64,000 nt of DNA from an uncultured Sedimentitalea sp. (GTDB lineage Bacteria > Pseudomonadota > Alphaproteobacteria > Rhodobacterales > Rhodobacteraceae). A program made the translations under genes and the position numbers. Under the pieces are notes generated by a model. That model was not told the DNA's origin, did no database searches, and saw only the letters and a program-made list of their open reading frames with translations. Below are positions 28,318-37,104 of the stretch, piece after piece (position 1 is the stretch's first letter; each line of letters starts with the position of its first letter). Where the stretch lies: positions 186,001 to 250,000 of the forward strand of contig CANNGH010000002.1 of the NCBI GenBank assembly GCA_947504115.1, given 5' to 3'.

Positions 28318-28623
28318 ATGAAGAAAACAATATCGAGCATCCTGATTCTTGGCACCGTCGCCTTCGCCGCGCCCGCATCGGCCGGCGCAATCGACCGGGC
28401 CTGCCGTCAGACCGACCGCGGCGCCGCGGCACCGCAGTTGTGCGGCTGCCTGCAATCGGTCGCCAACTCCACCCTCAGCCGGTCGGAACATCGCCGCATC
28501 GCGCGCTTCTTCAAGGATCCGCACATGGCGCAGGAGGTTCGTCAATCCGGCCGCCGCCCGGACGCGGATTTCTGGCTGCGCTACCGCACCTTCGGCGAGC
28601 GCGCGCAGCAGATCTGCGGCTGA
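28318..28623 (+). CDS. Small secreted cysteine-containing protein, function unknown
   Basis: 101 residues. Signal peptide 1-22 (KTISSILILGTVAFAAPASA). The mature part of about 80 residues is basic and has four Cys (C29, C41, C43 and the penultimate C100), so disulphides are likely in the periplasm. Conserved-looking core: LCGCLQSVANSTLSRSEHRR and RIARFFKDPHMAQEVRQS. The ATG at 28318 follows GGAAGAGG. The 239-base gap to the divergent lepA probably holds its promoter. I know no biochemical role. Confidence 0.7.
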   Translation: MKKTISSILILGTVAFAAPASAGAIDRACRQTDRGAAAPQLCGCLQSVANSTLSRSEHRRIARFFKDPHMAQEVRQSGRRPDADFWLRYRTFGERAQQICG

Positions 28624-28672
28624 GCGGCGTTTCGGCCTGCGCGGCACATCCCCATCTTGACGCGACGCTCCC

Positions 28673-28697
28673 ACAGTTTCACAAAAGCTGAAACTGT
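28673..28697. promoter_or_regulatory. Perfect inverted repeat before the LysR gene (likely autoregulatory site)
   Basis: ACAGTTTCA (28673-28681), spacer CAAAAGC, TGAAACTGT (28689-28697). The inner part fits the T-N11-A rule of LysR-type boxes (TCA...TGA). It ends 12 bases before the ATG and abuts the GGAG ribosome site, so protein binding or an RNA hairpin there could reduce expression of the regulator gene. Confidence 0.55.
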
Positions 28698-28709
28698 CGG
28701 AGCTTGAAA

Positions 28710-29675
28710 ATGTCGATCAAGGGGGTCACCCTGCGCGGTCTCGAGGTGTTCGAGGCCCTCGCCGAAAGCGGCTCGGTCGCGCGCACCGCCGAGATCACGG
28801 GGCTGAGCCAGCCGGCGGTTTCCCAGCAATTGCGCAATCTCGAACGTGCCCTGGGCACCGACCTCGTCGATCACGGCAAGCGCCCGATGCGCCTGACTCC
28901 GGCGGGGCGCGGATTTCTGCTGCGCACGACGGCGGTGCTGAGCGAACTGCGCCTTGCGCAAAGCGAACTGACAATCATGGATCTGAGCGATCTCAGCACG
29001 CTCAGCATCGGGCTGATCGACGATTTCGACAATGATCTCACCCCGCGTCTCGTGACCATACTGGCCGAGAACCTGACGCGGTGCCGCTTCAAGCTGATCA
29101 CCGCCCCCAGTCTCGAAATCAGCGCCGCCATGCAAGAGCGCCGGTTCCACATCTCGGTAGCAGCCAGCACCGGCCAAGTGCTTGACGACGTGTTGGAATA
29201 TCCGCTCGTGACCGATCCGTTCATTCTGGTGGCGCCACGCGGGATCATCGCCGATCCGGCCACCGCGATGGCCGATCTGACACCCCTTCCGCTGTTGCGC
29301 TACGCCAGCGAGCAACTGATCGGGCGCCAGATCGAGGCGCATCTGACCCGCGAAAACCTGCCTTTCGAAAACCGGTTCGAGGTCGGCAGCCATCTGGCCC
29401 TGATGGCGATGGTCGCGCGCCGCATCGGCTGGGCAATAACGACGCCGCTCGGCTATATGCGCGCCACCCGGTTCCATGACGAGATCGAGGCATTTCCCCT
29501 GCCCTTCGGCACCTTCGCCCGCACCATTTCGCTTTTCGCCGGCACCGACTGGAGCGACCGCATCCCGCGCGACATCGCCCGCACCATGCGCCACCTGCTG
29601 CAAAGCCAGATGATCGACCCGGCGATCATCCGCCTGCCTTGGCTGGCGGGCCGATTGCACGTGATCGAGAGCTGA
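28710..29675 (+). CDS. LysR-family transcriptional regulator
   Basis: 321 residues. The winged helix-turn-helix covers about 5-65 (LRGLEVFEALAESGSVARTA, ITGLSQPAVSQQLRNLE, then the wing KRPMRLTPAGRGFLLR). The C-terminal 90-300 is the periplasmic-binding-like effector domain. The ATG at 28710 has GGAG at seven bases; a TTG four codons-equivalent upstream is less likely. The target genes are not evident: the sirtuin gene lies 115 bases downstream on the same strand, and the small secreted gene precedes it. A palindrome stands directly before the ribosome site. Confidence 0.87.
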   Translation: MSIKGVTLRGLEVFEALAESGSVARTAEITGLSQPAVSQQLRNLERALGTDLVDHGKRPMRLTPAGRGFLLRTTAVLSELRLAQSELTIMDLSDLSTLSIGLIDDFDNDLTPRLVTILAENLTRCRFKLITAPSLEISAAMQERRFHISVAASTGQVLDDVLEYPLVTDPFILVAPRGIIADPATAMADLTPLPLLRYASEQLIGRQIEAHLTRENLPFENRFEVGSHLALMAMVARRIGWAITTPLGYMRATRFHDEIEAFPLPFGTFARTISLFAGTDWSDRIPRDIARTMRHLLQSQMIDPAIIRLPWLAGRLHVIES

Positions 29676-29790
29676 CCGGTACCCTCACACATTCCGTTTT
29701 CCAAAATCGCACCCTTCAAACGGCGCTCTTTCCATTTCGCCGCGATTTCTCCAGACTGCCATGGCCATGACAACGGGAAACGAGGCGGTG

Positions 29791-30483
29791 ATGAACAGGA
29801 TCGTGATCCTGACCGGTGCGGGGATTTCGGCGGAAAGCGGGCTGGGCACCTTCCGCGACGAGGGTGGATTATGGACGCAATACAGCATCGAAGACGTCGC
29901 GACGCCCGACGCCTTTGCCCGCAACCCGGCTTTGGTGCAGGAGTTCTATAACCTGCGGCGTGATACGGCCGCCCGCGCGCGCCCCAACGCGGCGCATCTG
30001 GCGCTGGCACGTCTGCAGCAGGGCTGGCGCGGTGACGTCACGATCGTCACTCAGAACGTCGATGCCCTGCACGAGGCCGGCGGCGCGACCGATGTTCTGC
30101 ACATGCACGGCACGCTGGCCGGGGCGCTTTGCAACGCCTGCGCTCACCGCTGGCCCGCGCCCGCACGGATGGCACCGGATGAGATCTGCCCGCGCTGCTT
30201 TGCGCCCGCCGCGCGGCCCGACGTGGTCTGGTTCGGCGAGATGCCCTATCACATGGACGAGATTTTTGCCCATCTGGCCCGCGCCGATCTTTTCGCGGCC
30301 ATCGGCACATCGGGCGAGGTCTATCCGGCCGCCGCCTTCGTGCAGGACGCCCGCCGGGCCGGGGCACGGACCGTCGAACTCAATCTCGAACCCTCGGCGG
30401 TGTCGCGCGATTTCGACGAAACCCGAACCGGCCCCGCCTCGCAGACGGTACCGCTCTGGGTGGATGACCTGCTGAAAGGATGA
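29791..30483 (+). CDS. cobB: NAD-dependent protein deacylase (sirtuin)
   Basis: 230 residues. Removes acyl groups from lysines, consuming NAD. NAD-binding GAGISAESGLGTFRD lies near residues 9-23, TQNVDALHEAGG and catalytic His in HMHGTLAG follow, and a four-Cys zinc site is present (CNAC and CPRC). The Y-x-x-R pair in FYNLRR matches the class III (SIRT5-like) pocket, which also favours succinyl groups. The ATG at 29791 has GAGG five bases upstream; the ATG at 29761 lacks a ribosome site. Confidence 0.9.
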   Translation: MNRIVILTGAGISAESGLGTFRDEGGLWTQYSIEDVATPDAFARNPALVQEFYNLRRDTAARARPNAAHLALARLQQGWRGDVTIVTQNVDALHEAGGATDVLHMHGTLAGALCNACAHRWPAPARMAPDEICPRCFAPAARPDVVWFGEMPYHMDEIFAHLARADLFAAIGTSGEVYPAAAFVQDARRAGARTVELNLEPSAVSRDFDETRTGPASQTVPLWVDDLLKG

Positions 30484-30517
30484 CAGGCCGGACGCGGCTG
30501 CGCCCGGCCTGCGATAT

Positions 30518-30994
30518 TCAGTGGTCCATCTTCATGTCGCGCATGTCGGGCTGACGTTCCAGATCGACCGGCACATCGATCGCGATCTCGCCGGCCTTTT
30601 CAAAGATCAGCGTCAGCGGCACCGTCTCACCCTGCTCCAGCGGCTGGGTCAGCCCCATGAACATGACGTGATCCCCGCCCCGTTGCAGCGCGTGACTTTG
30701 GCCGGCAGGAACCGGAAATCCCTCCTCGACCTCCATCATCTTCATCACGCCGTTGGCGTCCTCGTGATGGGTATGCAACTCGACCCGTTCGGCCCTGTCC
30801 GAACGCGCGCCGATCAGGCGGTCATCCCCGGCGCCCTGATTGTTCAGCACCATGAAGGCCGCCCCGGTCTGCGATGTGGGCGTGGAACTGCGGATATAGG
30901 CGTCCTCGACCGCGATGGACTCGTCGGCCACGGCCGCACCTGCAAGGGTCAGTGCGGCCGTGGCCGCGGCGAAAAGCGTGGTTTTCAAAGACAT
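30518..30994 (-). CDS. Periplasmic copper chaperone PCu(A)C family
   Basis: 158 residues. PCu(A)C proteins deliver Cu(I) to cytochrome oxidase or scavenge copper in the periplasm. Signal peptide 1-21 (LTLAGAAVADES). Copper ligands of the family are in place: HTHHEDANGVMKMMEVE and, after about 20 residues, the HVMFMGL segment. A His/Met tail (MRDMKMDH) may add a site. The ATG at 30994 follows AAGGGAA. It lies 46 bases after a DUF2946-like gene, a pair often found together. Confidence 0.88.
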   Translation of the reverse strand: MSLKTTLFAAATAALTLAGAAVADESIAVEDAYIRSSTPTSQTGAAFMVLNNQGAGDDRLIGARSDRAERVELHTHHEDANGVMKMMEVEEGFPVPAGQSHALQRGGDHVMFMGLTQPLEQGETVPLTLIFEKAGEIAIDVPVDLERQPDMRDMKMDH

Positions 30995-31040
30995 GTCGTG
31001 TTCCCTTCGGATTTGTCTGTATCTGGTGGACAAGCGGACG

Positions 31041-31394
31041 TCAGACAGCTTCCGGCGGGTCGCGCGCACGCCATACGGGATCGTGGCGCTTCCGATTGAC
31101 GGTGCCACCGATGCGGCCCGACATCCGGGTTTCGCGCCCGATCCATTGTATGGCGGTTTCCGGCGCCGCCACAGCGTTCAACAGCGACAGCGCGCCGTCG
31201 GGGCAGAAATGCGGCGGTGCGGTCGGCTCGCCGTTCTCGTCGACATGGACCATCACCGGCCCGGAGCCCGTGCACAACGCAACCTGCCCCGATGGACCCG
31301 GCAAGACGCGCGCAACCGCGAGACTCTGCCCGGTCAGAACCAGAAGCAGGCAAAGCAGGACGGCAAGACAGGGCCGGTTCGCACCAATCATCAT
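31041..31394 (-). CDS. DUF2946-like small membrane/secreted protein, copper-associated
   Basis: 117 residues. An N-terminal hydrophobic stretch (LAVLLCLLLVLTGQSLA) serves as signal or anchor. The segment ALCTGSGPVMVHVDENGEPT followed by a Cys-Pro (HFCPDG) is the typical DUF2946 core, with two Cys that could bind metal. It precedes the PCu(A)C gene, and the pairing suggests copper handling. The start is uncertain: ATG at 31394 or the next codon, both with weak ribosome sites; an in-frame start at 31463 is less likely. Confidence 0.6.
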   Translation of the reverse strand: MMIGANRPCLAVLLCLLLVLTGQSLAVARVLPGPSGQVALCTGSGPVMVHVDENGEPTAPPHFCPDGALSLLNAVAAPETAIQWIGRETRMSGRIGGTVNRKRHDPVWRARDPPEAV

Positions 31395-31485
31395 GCAACC
31401 GGGATAGCCACCACTGACGCGCACAACAAGAACAAACAGCCCCGCGTCACCGCGAGGCTGCAAATCCCGTCAAGGCGATGGGCGA

Positions 31486-31773
31486 TCAGGCCGCCGCGGC
31501 AGCCTTGGCGATCTCTTTCTTGACCTTCAGTGCGTTCGCCGAAAGCTCCTCATCCCGCGCCTTGGCCAGAAACTTGTCCAGCCCGCCACGGTGATCGACG
31601 CTGCGCAGCGCGGCAGCGGAAATCCGGAACTTGATCCCACGGCCCAGCATCTCCGACTGCAGCGTGACATCGTTCAGGTTCGGCAGGAACCGGCGCCTGG
31701 TCTTGTTGTTGGCATGGCTGACATTGTTGCCGGTCATCGGCCCTTTTCCGGTCAGTTCGCAACGGCGCGACAT
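31486..31773 (-). CDS. rpmB: 50S ribosomal protein L28
   Basis: 95 residues. Begins [20 protein letters not shown], followed by [20 protein letters not shown], which is diagnostic of L28; the Ala/Lys-rich tail is the usual alphaproteobacterial extension. AAAGGATG precedes the ATG. A longer in-frame start exists but adds unrelated residues. It stands alone between meaB and the copper genes on the same strand. Confidence 0.96.
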   Translation of the reverse strand: MSRRCELTGKGPMTGNNVSHANNKTRRRFLPNLNDVTLQSEMLGRGIKFRISAAALRSVDHRGGLDKFLAKARDEELSANALKVKKEIAKAAAAA

Positions 31774-31932
31774 GTGATCATCCTTTGTCTGACGGCACTG
31801 GCCGGATGCCCCGTGCCAAAATAAGAAAGGGCGCGACACCCGGCGGCACCCCGAAACTGGTTGCATGCCTTTAGGCGGAATTCCCCGTCGGGTCAAGCGG
31901 CTTCGGCAGGAGTTGCACCAGCGTCGCCCCGG

Positions 31933-31995
31933 CTTCTTTCTGGTTCGAAATACCCCGGGGGAATCGCCGTCAGGCGATGGGGGCAGCGCCCCCCT
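31933..31995. repeat. Dispersed intergenic repeat, copy A (covers the meaB stop)
   Basis: Begins CTTCTTTCTGG, then TTCG, AAATA and CCCCGGGGGA, followed by two small hairpins: ATCGCC-GTCA-GGCGAT (31963-31978) and GGGGGC-AGC-GCCCCC (31979-31993). The same CTTCTT..CTGG..AAATA..CCCC core recurs at 40200 (minus strand), 57211 and 61937. Here the hairpins extend into meaB, whose TGA lies in the loop of the first one. Confidence 0.7.
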
Positions 31996-32974
31996 GCCCG
32001 ACCTCGCCAAGGTATCGCAACATCTCCTGCGCGCCGGCACCGGGCGAGAGATCGCCCCGCGCAACCGCCTCGGACAGATCCTGCATACGCTGCCTTGCCT
32101 GTGGCGCATCCAGCTGCGCCAGGAGGGCGTTGCGCACATCCTGCGTGAACCAGTACCGCGCCTGTTCGGCGCGGCGCGCCTCCCAGAACCCGTTTTCCTT
32201 GCGCCATTCGGCCAGGGTCGACATCTCCTCCCACGCGGCCGTCAACCCGCTTTCCTCGATCGCGGATACCATCAGCGCCTTGGGAAACCCCTCGGGATCC
32301 TGCGGACGCTTGCGCAGCAGGCGCAGCGCCCCGGAATAATCGCTGCGGGTGCGCGTGGCCGCCGCCTTCAGATCGCCATCGGCCTTGTTGACCAGGATCA
32401 GATCGGCCATCTCCATGATGCCGCGCTTGACGCCCTGCAACTCGTCCCCGCCTGCCGGCGCCAGCAGCAACAGGAACAGATCCGAAATCTCCGCCACCAC
32501 GGTTTCCGACTGGCCCACCCCCACGGTCTCGATCAACACCACGTCGAACCCCGCCGCCTCGCACAGCGCCACGGCCTCGCGCGTGCGGCGCGCGATACCG
32601 CCCAGATGGGTCTGGCTGGGCGACGGGCGGATAAAGGCGCGGGGATCGCGCGACAGCCGCTCCATCCGCGTCTTGTCGCCCAGGATCGATCCCCCCGTGC
32701 GCGCCGAACTGGGATCGACCGCCAGAACCGCGACCCGCAGCCCCAGGTCGGTCAGCATCAGGCCGAATGTTTCGATGAAGGTCGATTTGCCGACGCCGGG
32801 CGTGCCCGACAGACCGATTCGCAGAGCTTGCCGGCCCGAATTGTTCAGACGTTCCAGCAGCGCCGCCGCCCGCTCGCGATGATCCGCGCGCCCGCTTTCC
32901 ACCAGCGTGATCGCGCGGGCCAGCGCGCGCCGCTCGCCCGCCAGCACCTGTTCCGCGAGTTCTGCAATCTCCAT
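31970..32974 (-). CDS. meaB: Methylmalonyl-CoA mutase-associated GTPase MeaB
   Basis: 334 residues. MeaB-type G3E GTPases load and protect the cobalamin cofactor of methylmalonyl-CoA mutase. Walker [11 protein letters not shown] lies near residues 58-67, [18 protein letters not shown] is the switch I region, ETVGVGQSE the G3 motif, and NKADGD the G4 motif. The frame continues far upstream, antisense to hrpB; the ATG at 32974 is where family similarity begins. Its last residues (GGAAPIA) are encoded by the repeat at 31933-31995. The mutase genes are not in the window. Confidence 0.93.
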   Translation of the reverse strand: MEIAELAEQVLAGERRALARAITLVESGRADHRERAAALLERLNNSGRQALRIGLSGTPGVGKSTFIETFGLMLTDLGLRVAVLAVDPSSARTGGSILGDKTRMERLSRDPRAFIRPSPSQTHLGGIARRTREAVALCEAAGFDVVLIETVGVGQSETVVAEISDLFLLLLAPAGGDELQGVKRGIMEMADLILVNKADGDLKAAATRTRSDYSGALRLLRKRPQDPEGFPKALMVSAIEESGLTAAWEEMSTLAEWRKENGFWEARRAEQARYWFTQDVRNALLAQLDAPQARQRMQDLSEAVARGDLSPGAGAQEMLRYLGEVGQGGAAPIA

Positions 32975-33088
32975 GCCCTGTCCTGTCGTCCTTGCCCCGT
33001 CTCTGGCGCGCAGAGTGGCGCGGGTTGCGGGGCAATGTCCAGACCATCGCGGCTGGACGACATCCGCCACATTGACGATAACACCGGA

Positions 33089-35542
33089 ATGACCGCTCGC
33101 CTGCCCATCGACGACGCCCTGCCCGACCTGATGACCGCGCTGCGTCGTCACCGTCGCGCGGTGCTGCAGGCGCCCCCCGGTGCCGGCAAGACGACCCGCG
33201 TTCCGCTGGCGCTGCTCGACGCCGGGCTGCTGCCAAAGGGGCAGCGCCTGCTGATGCTGGAACCCCGCCGCCTTGCCGCCCGCGCCGCTGCCGAGCGCAT
33301 GGCCGAAACACTGGGGGAATGCGCGGGTCAGACTGTCGGCTACCGGATGCGCGGCGCATCCAGGGTCTCGCCGGCCACGCGGATCGAGGTGGTCACCGAA
33401 GGCATCCTGACGCGCATGTTGCAGGACCGTCCCGACCTGCCCGGCGTCGCCTGCGTGATCTTCGACGAATTCCACGAACGCTCGCTGAATGCCGATCTGG
33501 GGCTGGCGCTGTGTCTCGAGGTGGCGGGCGCGCTGCGCGACGACCTGATGCTGCTGGCGATGTCGGCGACGCTGGACGCCGAACCGGTCGCCGCGCTGAT
33601 GGAGGCACCGCTGGTCACGTCGCAGGGGCGCAGCCATCCGGTGGACATTGTCTGGCGCGACCGCCCCCTTGGCCCCGGCGCGCGCTGGCTCGATGCGCTG
33701 ATCGATCTTGTGGTGCAGGCCGAATCGGACACGCGGGCGATGGGCGGCGGGATGCTGGTCTTTCTGCCGGGCGAAGGCGAGATCCGGCGCGCCGAGGCCG
33801 CGCTGTCCGCCCGCCTGCCCGATTGCTGCACGCTCCGCCCGCTGTTCGGCGCGATGCCGTTCGATGCCCAGCGCGCGGCCATCACCCCGGCGGAAAAGGG
33901 GCGCAAGGTGGTGCTGGCGACCTCGATCGCGGAAACCTCGCTGACGATCCCCGATATCCGCGTTGTCGTCGATGCCGGTCAGGCACGGCGCGCCCGGTTC
34001 GATCCCGGCTCGGGCATGTCGCGGCTGGTCACCGAGCGGGTCAGCCGGGCCGAGGCGACCCAGCGCGCGGGCCGTGCCGGCCGCGTGGCCCAGGGCGTGT
34101 GTTATCGCCTCTGGTCGCGGGGTCAGGAGGGCGCGCTTGCCGCCTTCCCCCCCGCCGAAATCGAGGCCGCCGATCTGACCGGCCTTGCGCTGGAACTGGC
34201 GCTGTGGGGCGCCGCGCCCGCCGATCTGGCCTTTCTCACCCCGCCCCCCGAGGGCGCAATGAGCGAGGCGCGCGATCTGCTGGCGCTGCTGGGTGCGCTG
34301 GACGCGTCCGGGCGCATCACCGACCACGGGCGCGCGCTGGCCGCGCTGCCGCTGCATCCGCGTCTGGCGCATATGCTGGTGGTGGCGGGCACGCAGGCCG
34401 CGCCACTGGCCGCATTGCTGGCCGAACGCGACCCGTTGCGCGGCGCACCCGCCGATCTGCTTTTGCGCCTGTCCGCCCTGACCGATCCCCGCAGGTTCGC
34501 TCGCGAGCATCCGTTTCAGGTGAACATCCCGGCCCTCAGCCGCATCCGCGCCGAGGCGGCCCGTCTGCGCAAACGGACCGACGACGCCGGTGCGATGCCC
34601 CCCGCCACCATGGCAGCGCTGGCCTACCCCGACCGCATCGCACAGCGCCGCAAGGGCGAGGTACCGCGCTATGTGCTGTCGGGCGGAAAGGGCGCGGTTC
34701 TGCCCGACGGCGACACGCTGGCGGATGCGCCCTATCTCGTGGCCACGGATCTGGACGGCGACAAGCGCGAGGCGACGATCCGCATGGCCGCGCAGATCGG
34801 CGAGGGTGACATCCGCGACCTGTTCGCGGATCGCATCTCCTCGCACGATGTCTGCGAATGGTCGCGCCGCGACAGCCGCGTGATCGCGCGGCGACAGGAA
34901 CGGCTGGATGCGCTGGTGCTGAGCGATCGTGTCTGGAAAGACGCCCCCGACGACGCCATTGCCCGCGCCATGCTGGACGGTGTGCGCGACCTCGGCCTGC
35001 ACCTCACCGGCGCGGCGGCAAGGCTGGCGGCGCGTGTCGAACTGGTGCGCGCCGAGGGGGCGGATTTGCCCGATTTCTCGTCCGCCGGGCTGATGGCGCG
35101 GCTGGACCAATGGTTGTTGCCCTATCTCGACGGCGTGCGCAGCGCCGCCGATTGGAAGCGGTTCGATCCGTTGCCCGCGCTGCGTTCCCTGCTGGACTGG
35201 GACCAGATGCGCCTGATCGACGCCAGCGCGCCCGCCCATTTCACCACGCCGCTGGGGCGGCGCGTGCCGATCGATTACAGCGGAGACGCCCCGGAAATCG
35301 CCCTGCGTCTGCAGGAACTGTTCGGCGTCACCAGCCATCCCCGGGCCGCGGGCGTTCCGCTCAAGATCACCCTGCTGTCGCCGGCGCGGCGCCCGGTTCA
35401 GGTCACGCGCGATCTGCCGGGGTTCTGGGCCGGATCCTACGGTGACGTGCGCAAGGACATGCGTGCGCAATACCCCAAACACCCTTGGCCCGAAGATCCC
35501 ACCAAGGCCGATCCGACCTTGCGCGCCAAGCCGCGTTCGTAG
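33089..35542 (+). CDS. hrpB: ATP-dependent helicase HrpB
   Basis: 817 residues, DEAH/DExH family. The cellular role is uncertain, probably RNA remodelling. Walker A APPGAGKTTR near residues 28-37, DExH box FDEFHERS, SAT motif AMSATLDAE, then the second RecA domain with VLATSIAETSLTIPDI and QRAGRAGR. The HrpB C-terminal domain is present, ending with the typical SYGDVRKDMRAQYPKHPWPEDP. The ATG at 33089 fits the family N-terminus (LPIDDALPDL). Its TAG stop is part of the repeat at 35538-35570. It is divergent from meaB across 114 bases. Confidence 0.94.
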   Translation: MTARLPIDDALPDLMTALRRHRRAVLQAPPGAGKTTRVPLALLDAGLLPKGQRLLMLEPRRLAARAAAERMAETLGECAGQTVGYRMRGASRVSPATRIEVVTEGILTRMLQDRPDLPGVACVIFDEFHERSLNADLGLALCLEVAGALRDDLMLLAMSATLDAEPVAALMEAPLVTSQGRSHPVDIVWRDRPLGPGARWLDALIDLVVQAESDTRAMGGGMLVFLPGEGEIRRAEAALSARLPDCCTLRPLFGAMPFDAQRAAITPAEKGRKVVLATSIAETSLTIPDIRVVVDAGQARRARFDPGSGMSRLVTERVSRAEATQRAGRAGRVAQGVCYRLWSRGQEGALAAFPPAEIEAADLTGLALELALWGAAPADLAFLTPPPEGAMSEARDLLALLGALDASGRITDHGRALAALPLHPRLAHMLVVAGTQAAPLAALLAERDPLRGAPADLLLRLSALTDPRRFAREHPFQVNIPALSRIRAEAARLRKRTDDAGAMPPATMAALAYPDRIAQRRKGEVPRYVLSGGKGAVLPDGDTLADAPYLVATDLDGDKREATIRMAAQIGEGDIRDLFADRISSHDVCEWSRRDSRVIARRQERLDALVLSDRVWKDAPDDAIARAMLDGVRDLGLHLTGAAARLAARVELVRAEGADLPDFSSAGLMARLDQWLLPYLDGVRSAADWKRFDPLPALRSLLDWDQMRLIDASAPAHFTTPLGRRVPIDYSGDAPEIALRLQELFGVTSHPRAAGVPLKITLLSPARRPVQVTRDLPGFWAGSYGDVRKDMRAQYPKHPWPEDPTKADPTLRAKPRS

Positions 35543-35570
35543 GGCGGGGTTCACCCCGCCGCCCCGCTAC
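35538..35570. repeat. Inverted-repeat element between convergent hrpB and gnd, supplying both stops
   Basis: Contains GGCGGGGT-TC-ACCCCGCC, an 8-bp stem, flanked on the left by GTAG and on the right by GCCCCGCTAC. The left TAG is the hrpB stop and the right CTA (TAG on the minus strand) is the gnd stop. The same left half, TAGGGCGGGGTTCACCCCGC, recurs at 46406. Probably acts as a bidirectional terminator. Confidence 0.7.
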
Positions 35571-36964
35571 ATTTCCGGCCAATCCCCGTGATGCTGGCCC
35601 GGCCGGTCGATGCGTGCGAACCCATGCGCGCCGAACACGTCGCGCTGCGCCTGGATCAGGTTCGCGGTGCCGCGCGCCCGGCGGATGCTGTCATACCACG
35701 CCAGCGCCGCCGACAATGCCGGAACCGGCAATCCGGCACGCACTGCGCGCGCCACGACCGCGCGCAGCGCGTCGACGTTGTCGCCCAGCATGGTCCGCAG
35801 CGGCTCCGCCAGAACCAGCGGCGGATCGCGGCGCAGCGCCGCGGCCAGATCGTTCAGCAACGCCGACCGGATGATGCACCCGGCCCGCCAGATCTCGGCG
35901 ATGCGCGCAAGATCAAGTTGCCAGCCGAATTCGTCCGAGGCCGCCGCCATCACCTCGAAACCCTGCAACAGCCCGACGATCCGCCCCGCCAGCAATGCGC
36001 GTTCCATGTCCTGCGGCGCGGGCATGTCGGCGGATTGCGCAGCGGCAGGCAACGCGCGTTCGGCCAATGCGCGCAAATCCTTTTGCGCCGACCATGCCCG
36101 CGCGCCCACCGCCGCCTCGATGGTGCTGGCGGACCGGCCCAGCTTCAGCGCCTCGATCACGGTCCAGCGCCCGGTTCCCTTCTGCCCGGCGGCATCGGCA
36201 ATCAGATCCACGATGGGCTGTCCGGTTTCGGGGTCGCGAACCGACAGCGCCAGCGCGCTGACCTCGATCAGATAGCTGTGCAGCGGCCCGCGATCCCAAT
36301 CGGCGAACAGCGTCCCGATCCGGTCGGCGGGCCAGCCCGCGCCATCGCGCAACAGACCGTAGATTTCCGCGATCATCTGCATGTCGGCATATTCCATGCC
36401 GTTATGCACGGTCTTGACGAAATGCCCCGCGCCGTCGGGTCCGACATGGGCCACGCAAGGGTCGCCCTCATAGGTCGCGGCAATCGCCTCAAGGATCGGG
36501 CGCAACCGCGTCCAGCCCTGATCGCTGCCCCCCACCATCAGCGACGGACCGTGACGCGCGCCCGCCTCGCCGCCCGAAACGCCCATGCCGACGAAGTGCA
36601 GCCCGGCATCGGCCAGCGCCAGCGCGCGGCGGCGTGTATCGTTGAAATCGGCATTGCCCGCATCGATGACGGTGTCGCCCGGATCAAGCAGCGGCGCGAT
36701 CCGCGCGAGCATTTCATCCACAGGAGCGCCCGACGGAATCATGAACAGCACCACGCGCGGCTTTGCCAGCGCCGCGACGAACCCTTCCAGCGTTTCGGCA
36801 CCGGTCAGATTGGCGGCCAGGCCAGCGGCCCGCTGCAGGAAGGGGGCGATCCAGTCGGTTTCGCGGTTGGCCACCGCAACGGCAAAGCCGTGTTCCGCCA
36901 GATTCAGCGCCAGCGCGCTGCCCATCGTGCCCAGCCCGTAGACCCCGATCCGTGATGTAGGCAT
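35567..36964 (-). CDS. gnd: 6-phosphogluconate dehydrogenase (decarboxylating)
   Basis: 465 residues, standard dimeric form. Converts 6-phosphogluconate to ribulose 5-phosphate, CO2 and NAD(P)H. Rossmann motif GVYGLGTMGSALALNLAEHG (about 7-26), catalytic GHFVKTVHNGMEYADMQ (Lys and Glu), substrate loop GGEAGARHGPSLMVGG. AGGAG nine bases before the ATG. Its product enters the same pentose phosphate steps as Rpe and transaldolase encoded elsewhere in the window. Residue NRE after the second strand suggests NADP use, but this is weak. Confidence 0.94.
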   Translation of the reverse strand: MPTSRIGVYGLGTMGSALALNLAEHGFAVAVANRETDWIAPFLQRAAGLAANLTGAETLEGFVAALAKPRVVLFMIPSGAPVDEMLARIAPLLDPGDTVIDAGNADFNDTRRRALALADAGLHFVGMGVSGGEAGARHGPSLMVGGSDQGWTRLRPILEAIAATYEGDPCVAHVGPDGAGHFVKTVHNGMEYADMQMIAEIYGLLRDGAGWPADRIGTLFADWDRGPLHSYLIEVSALALSVRDPETGQPIVDLIADAAGQKGTGRWTVIEALKLGRSASTIEAAVGARAWSAQKDLRALAERALPAAAQSADMPAPQDMERALLAGRIVGLLQGFEVMAAASDEFGWQLDLARIAEIWRAGCIIRSALLNDLAAALRRDPPLVLAEPLRTMLGDNVDALRAVVARAVRAGLPVPALSAALAWYDSIRRARGTANLIQAQRDVFGAHGFARIDRPGQHHGDWPEM

Positions 36965-37104
36965 CTGGTCGTCTCCTGCTCACCGGCCGCCCGAGCCTAT
37001 GCCAAAGACGCGCGAATGCAAGAGCGCGCGAGGTTTGGCATTCGACGGGAAAATGATATATATCCGTATCAAATAACAATAACAATTCGCAGGCAGTCTG
37101 AACA

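Noticed and set aside
32975-35554. Minus-strand frame extending meaB upstream by about 860 codons
   Set aside because: The extension is antisense to hrpB and has no family features; MeaB similarity begins at the ATG at 32974.
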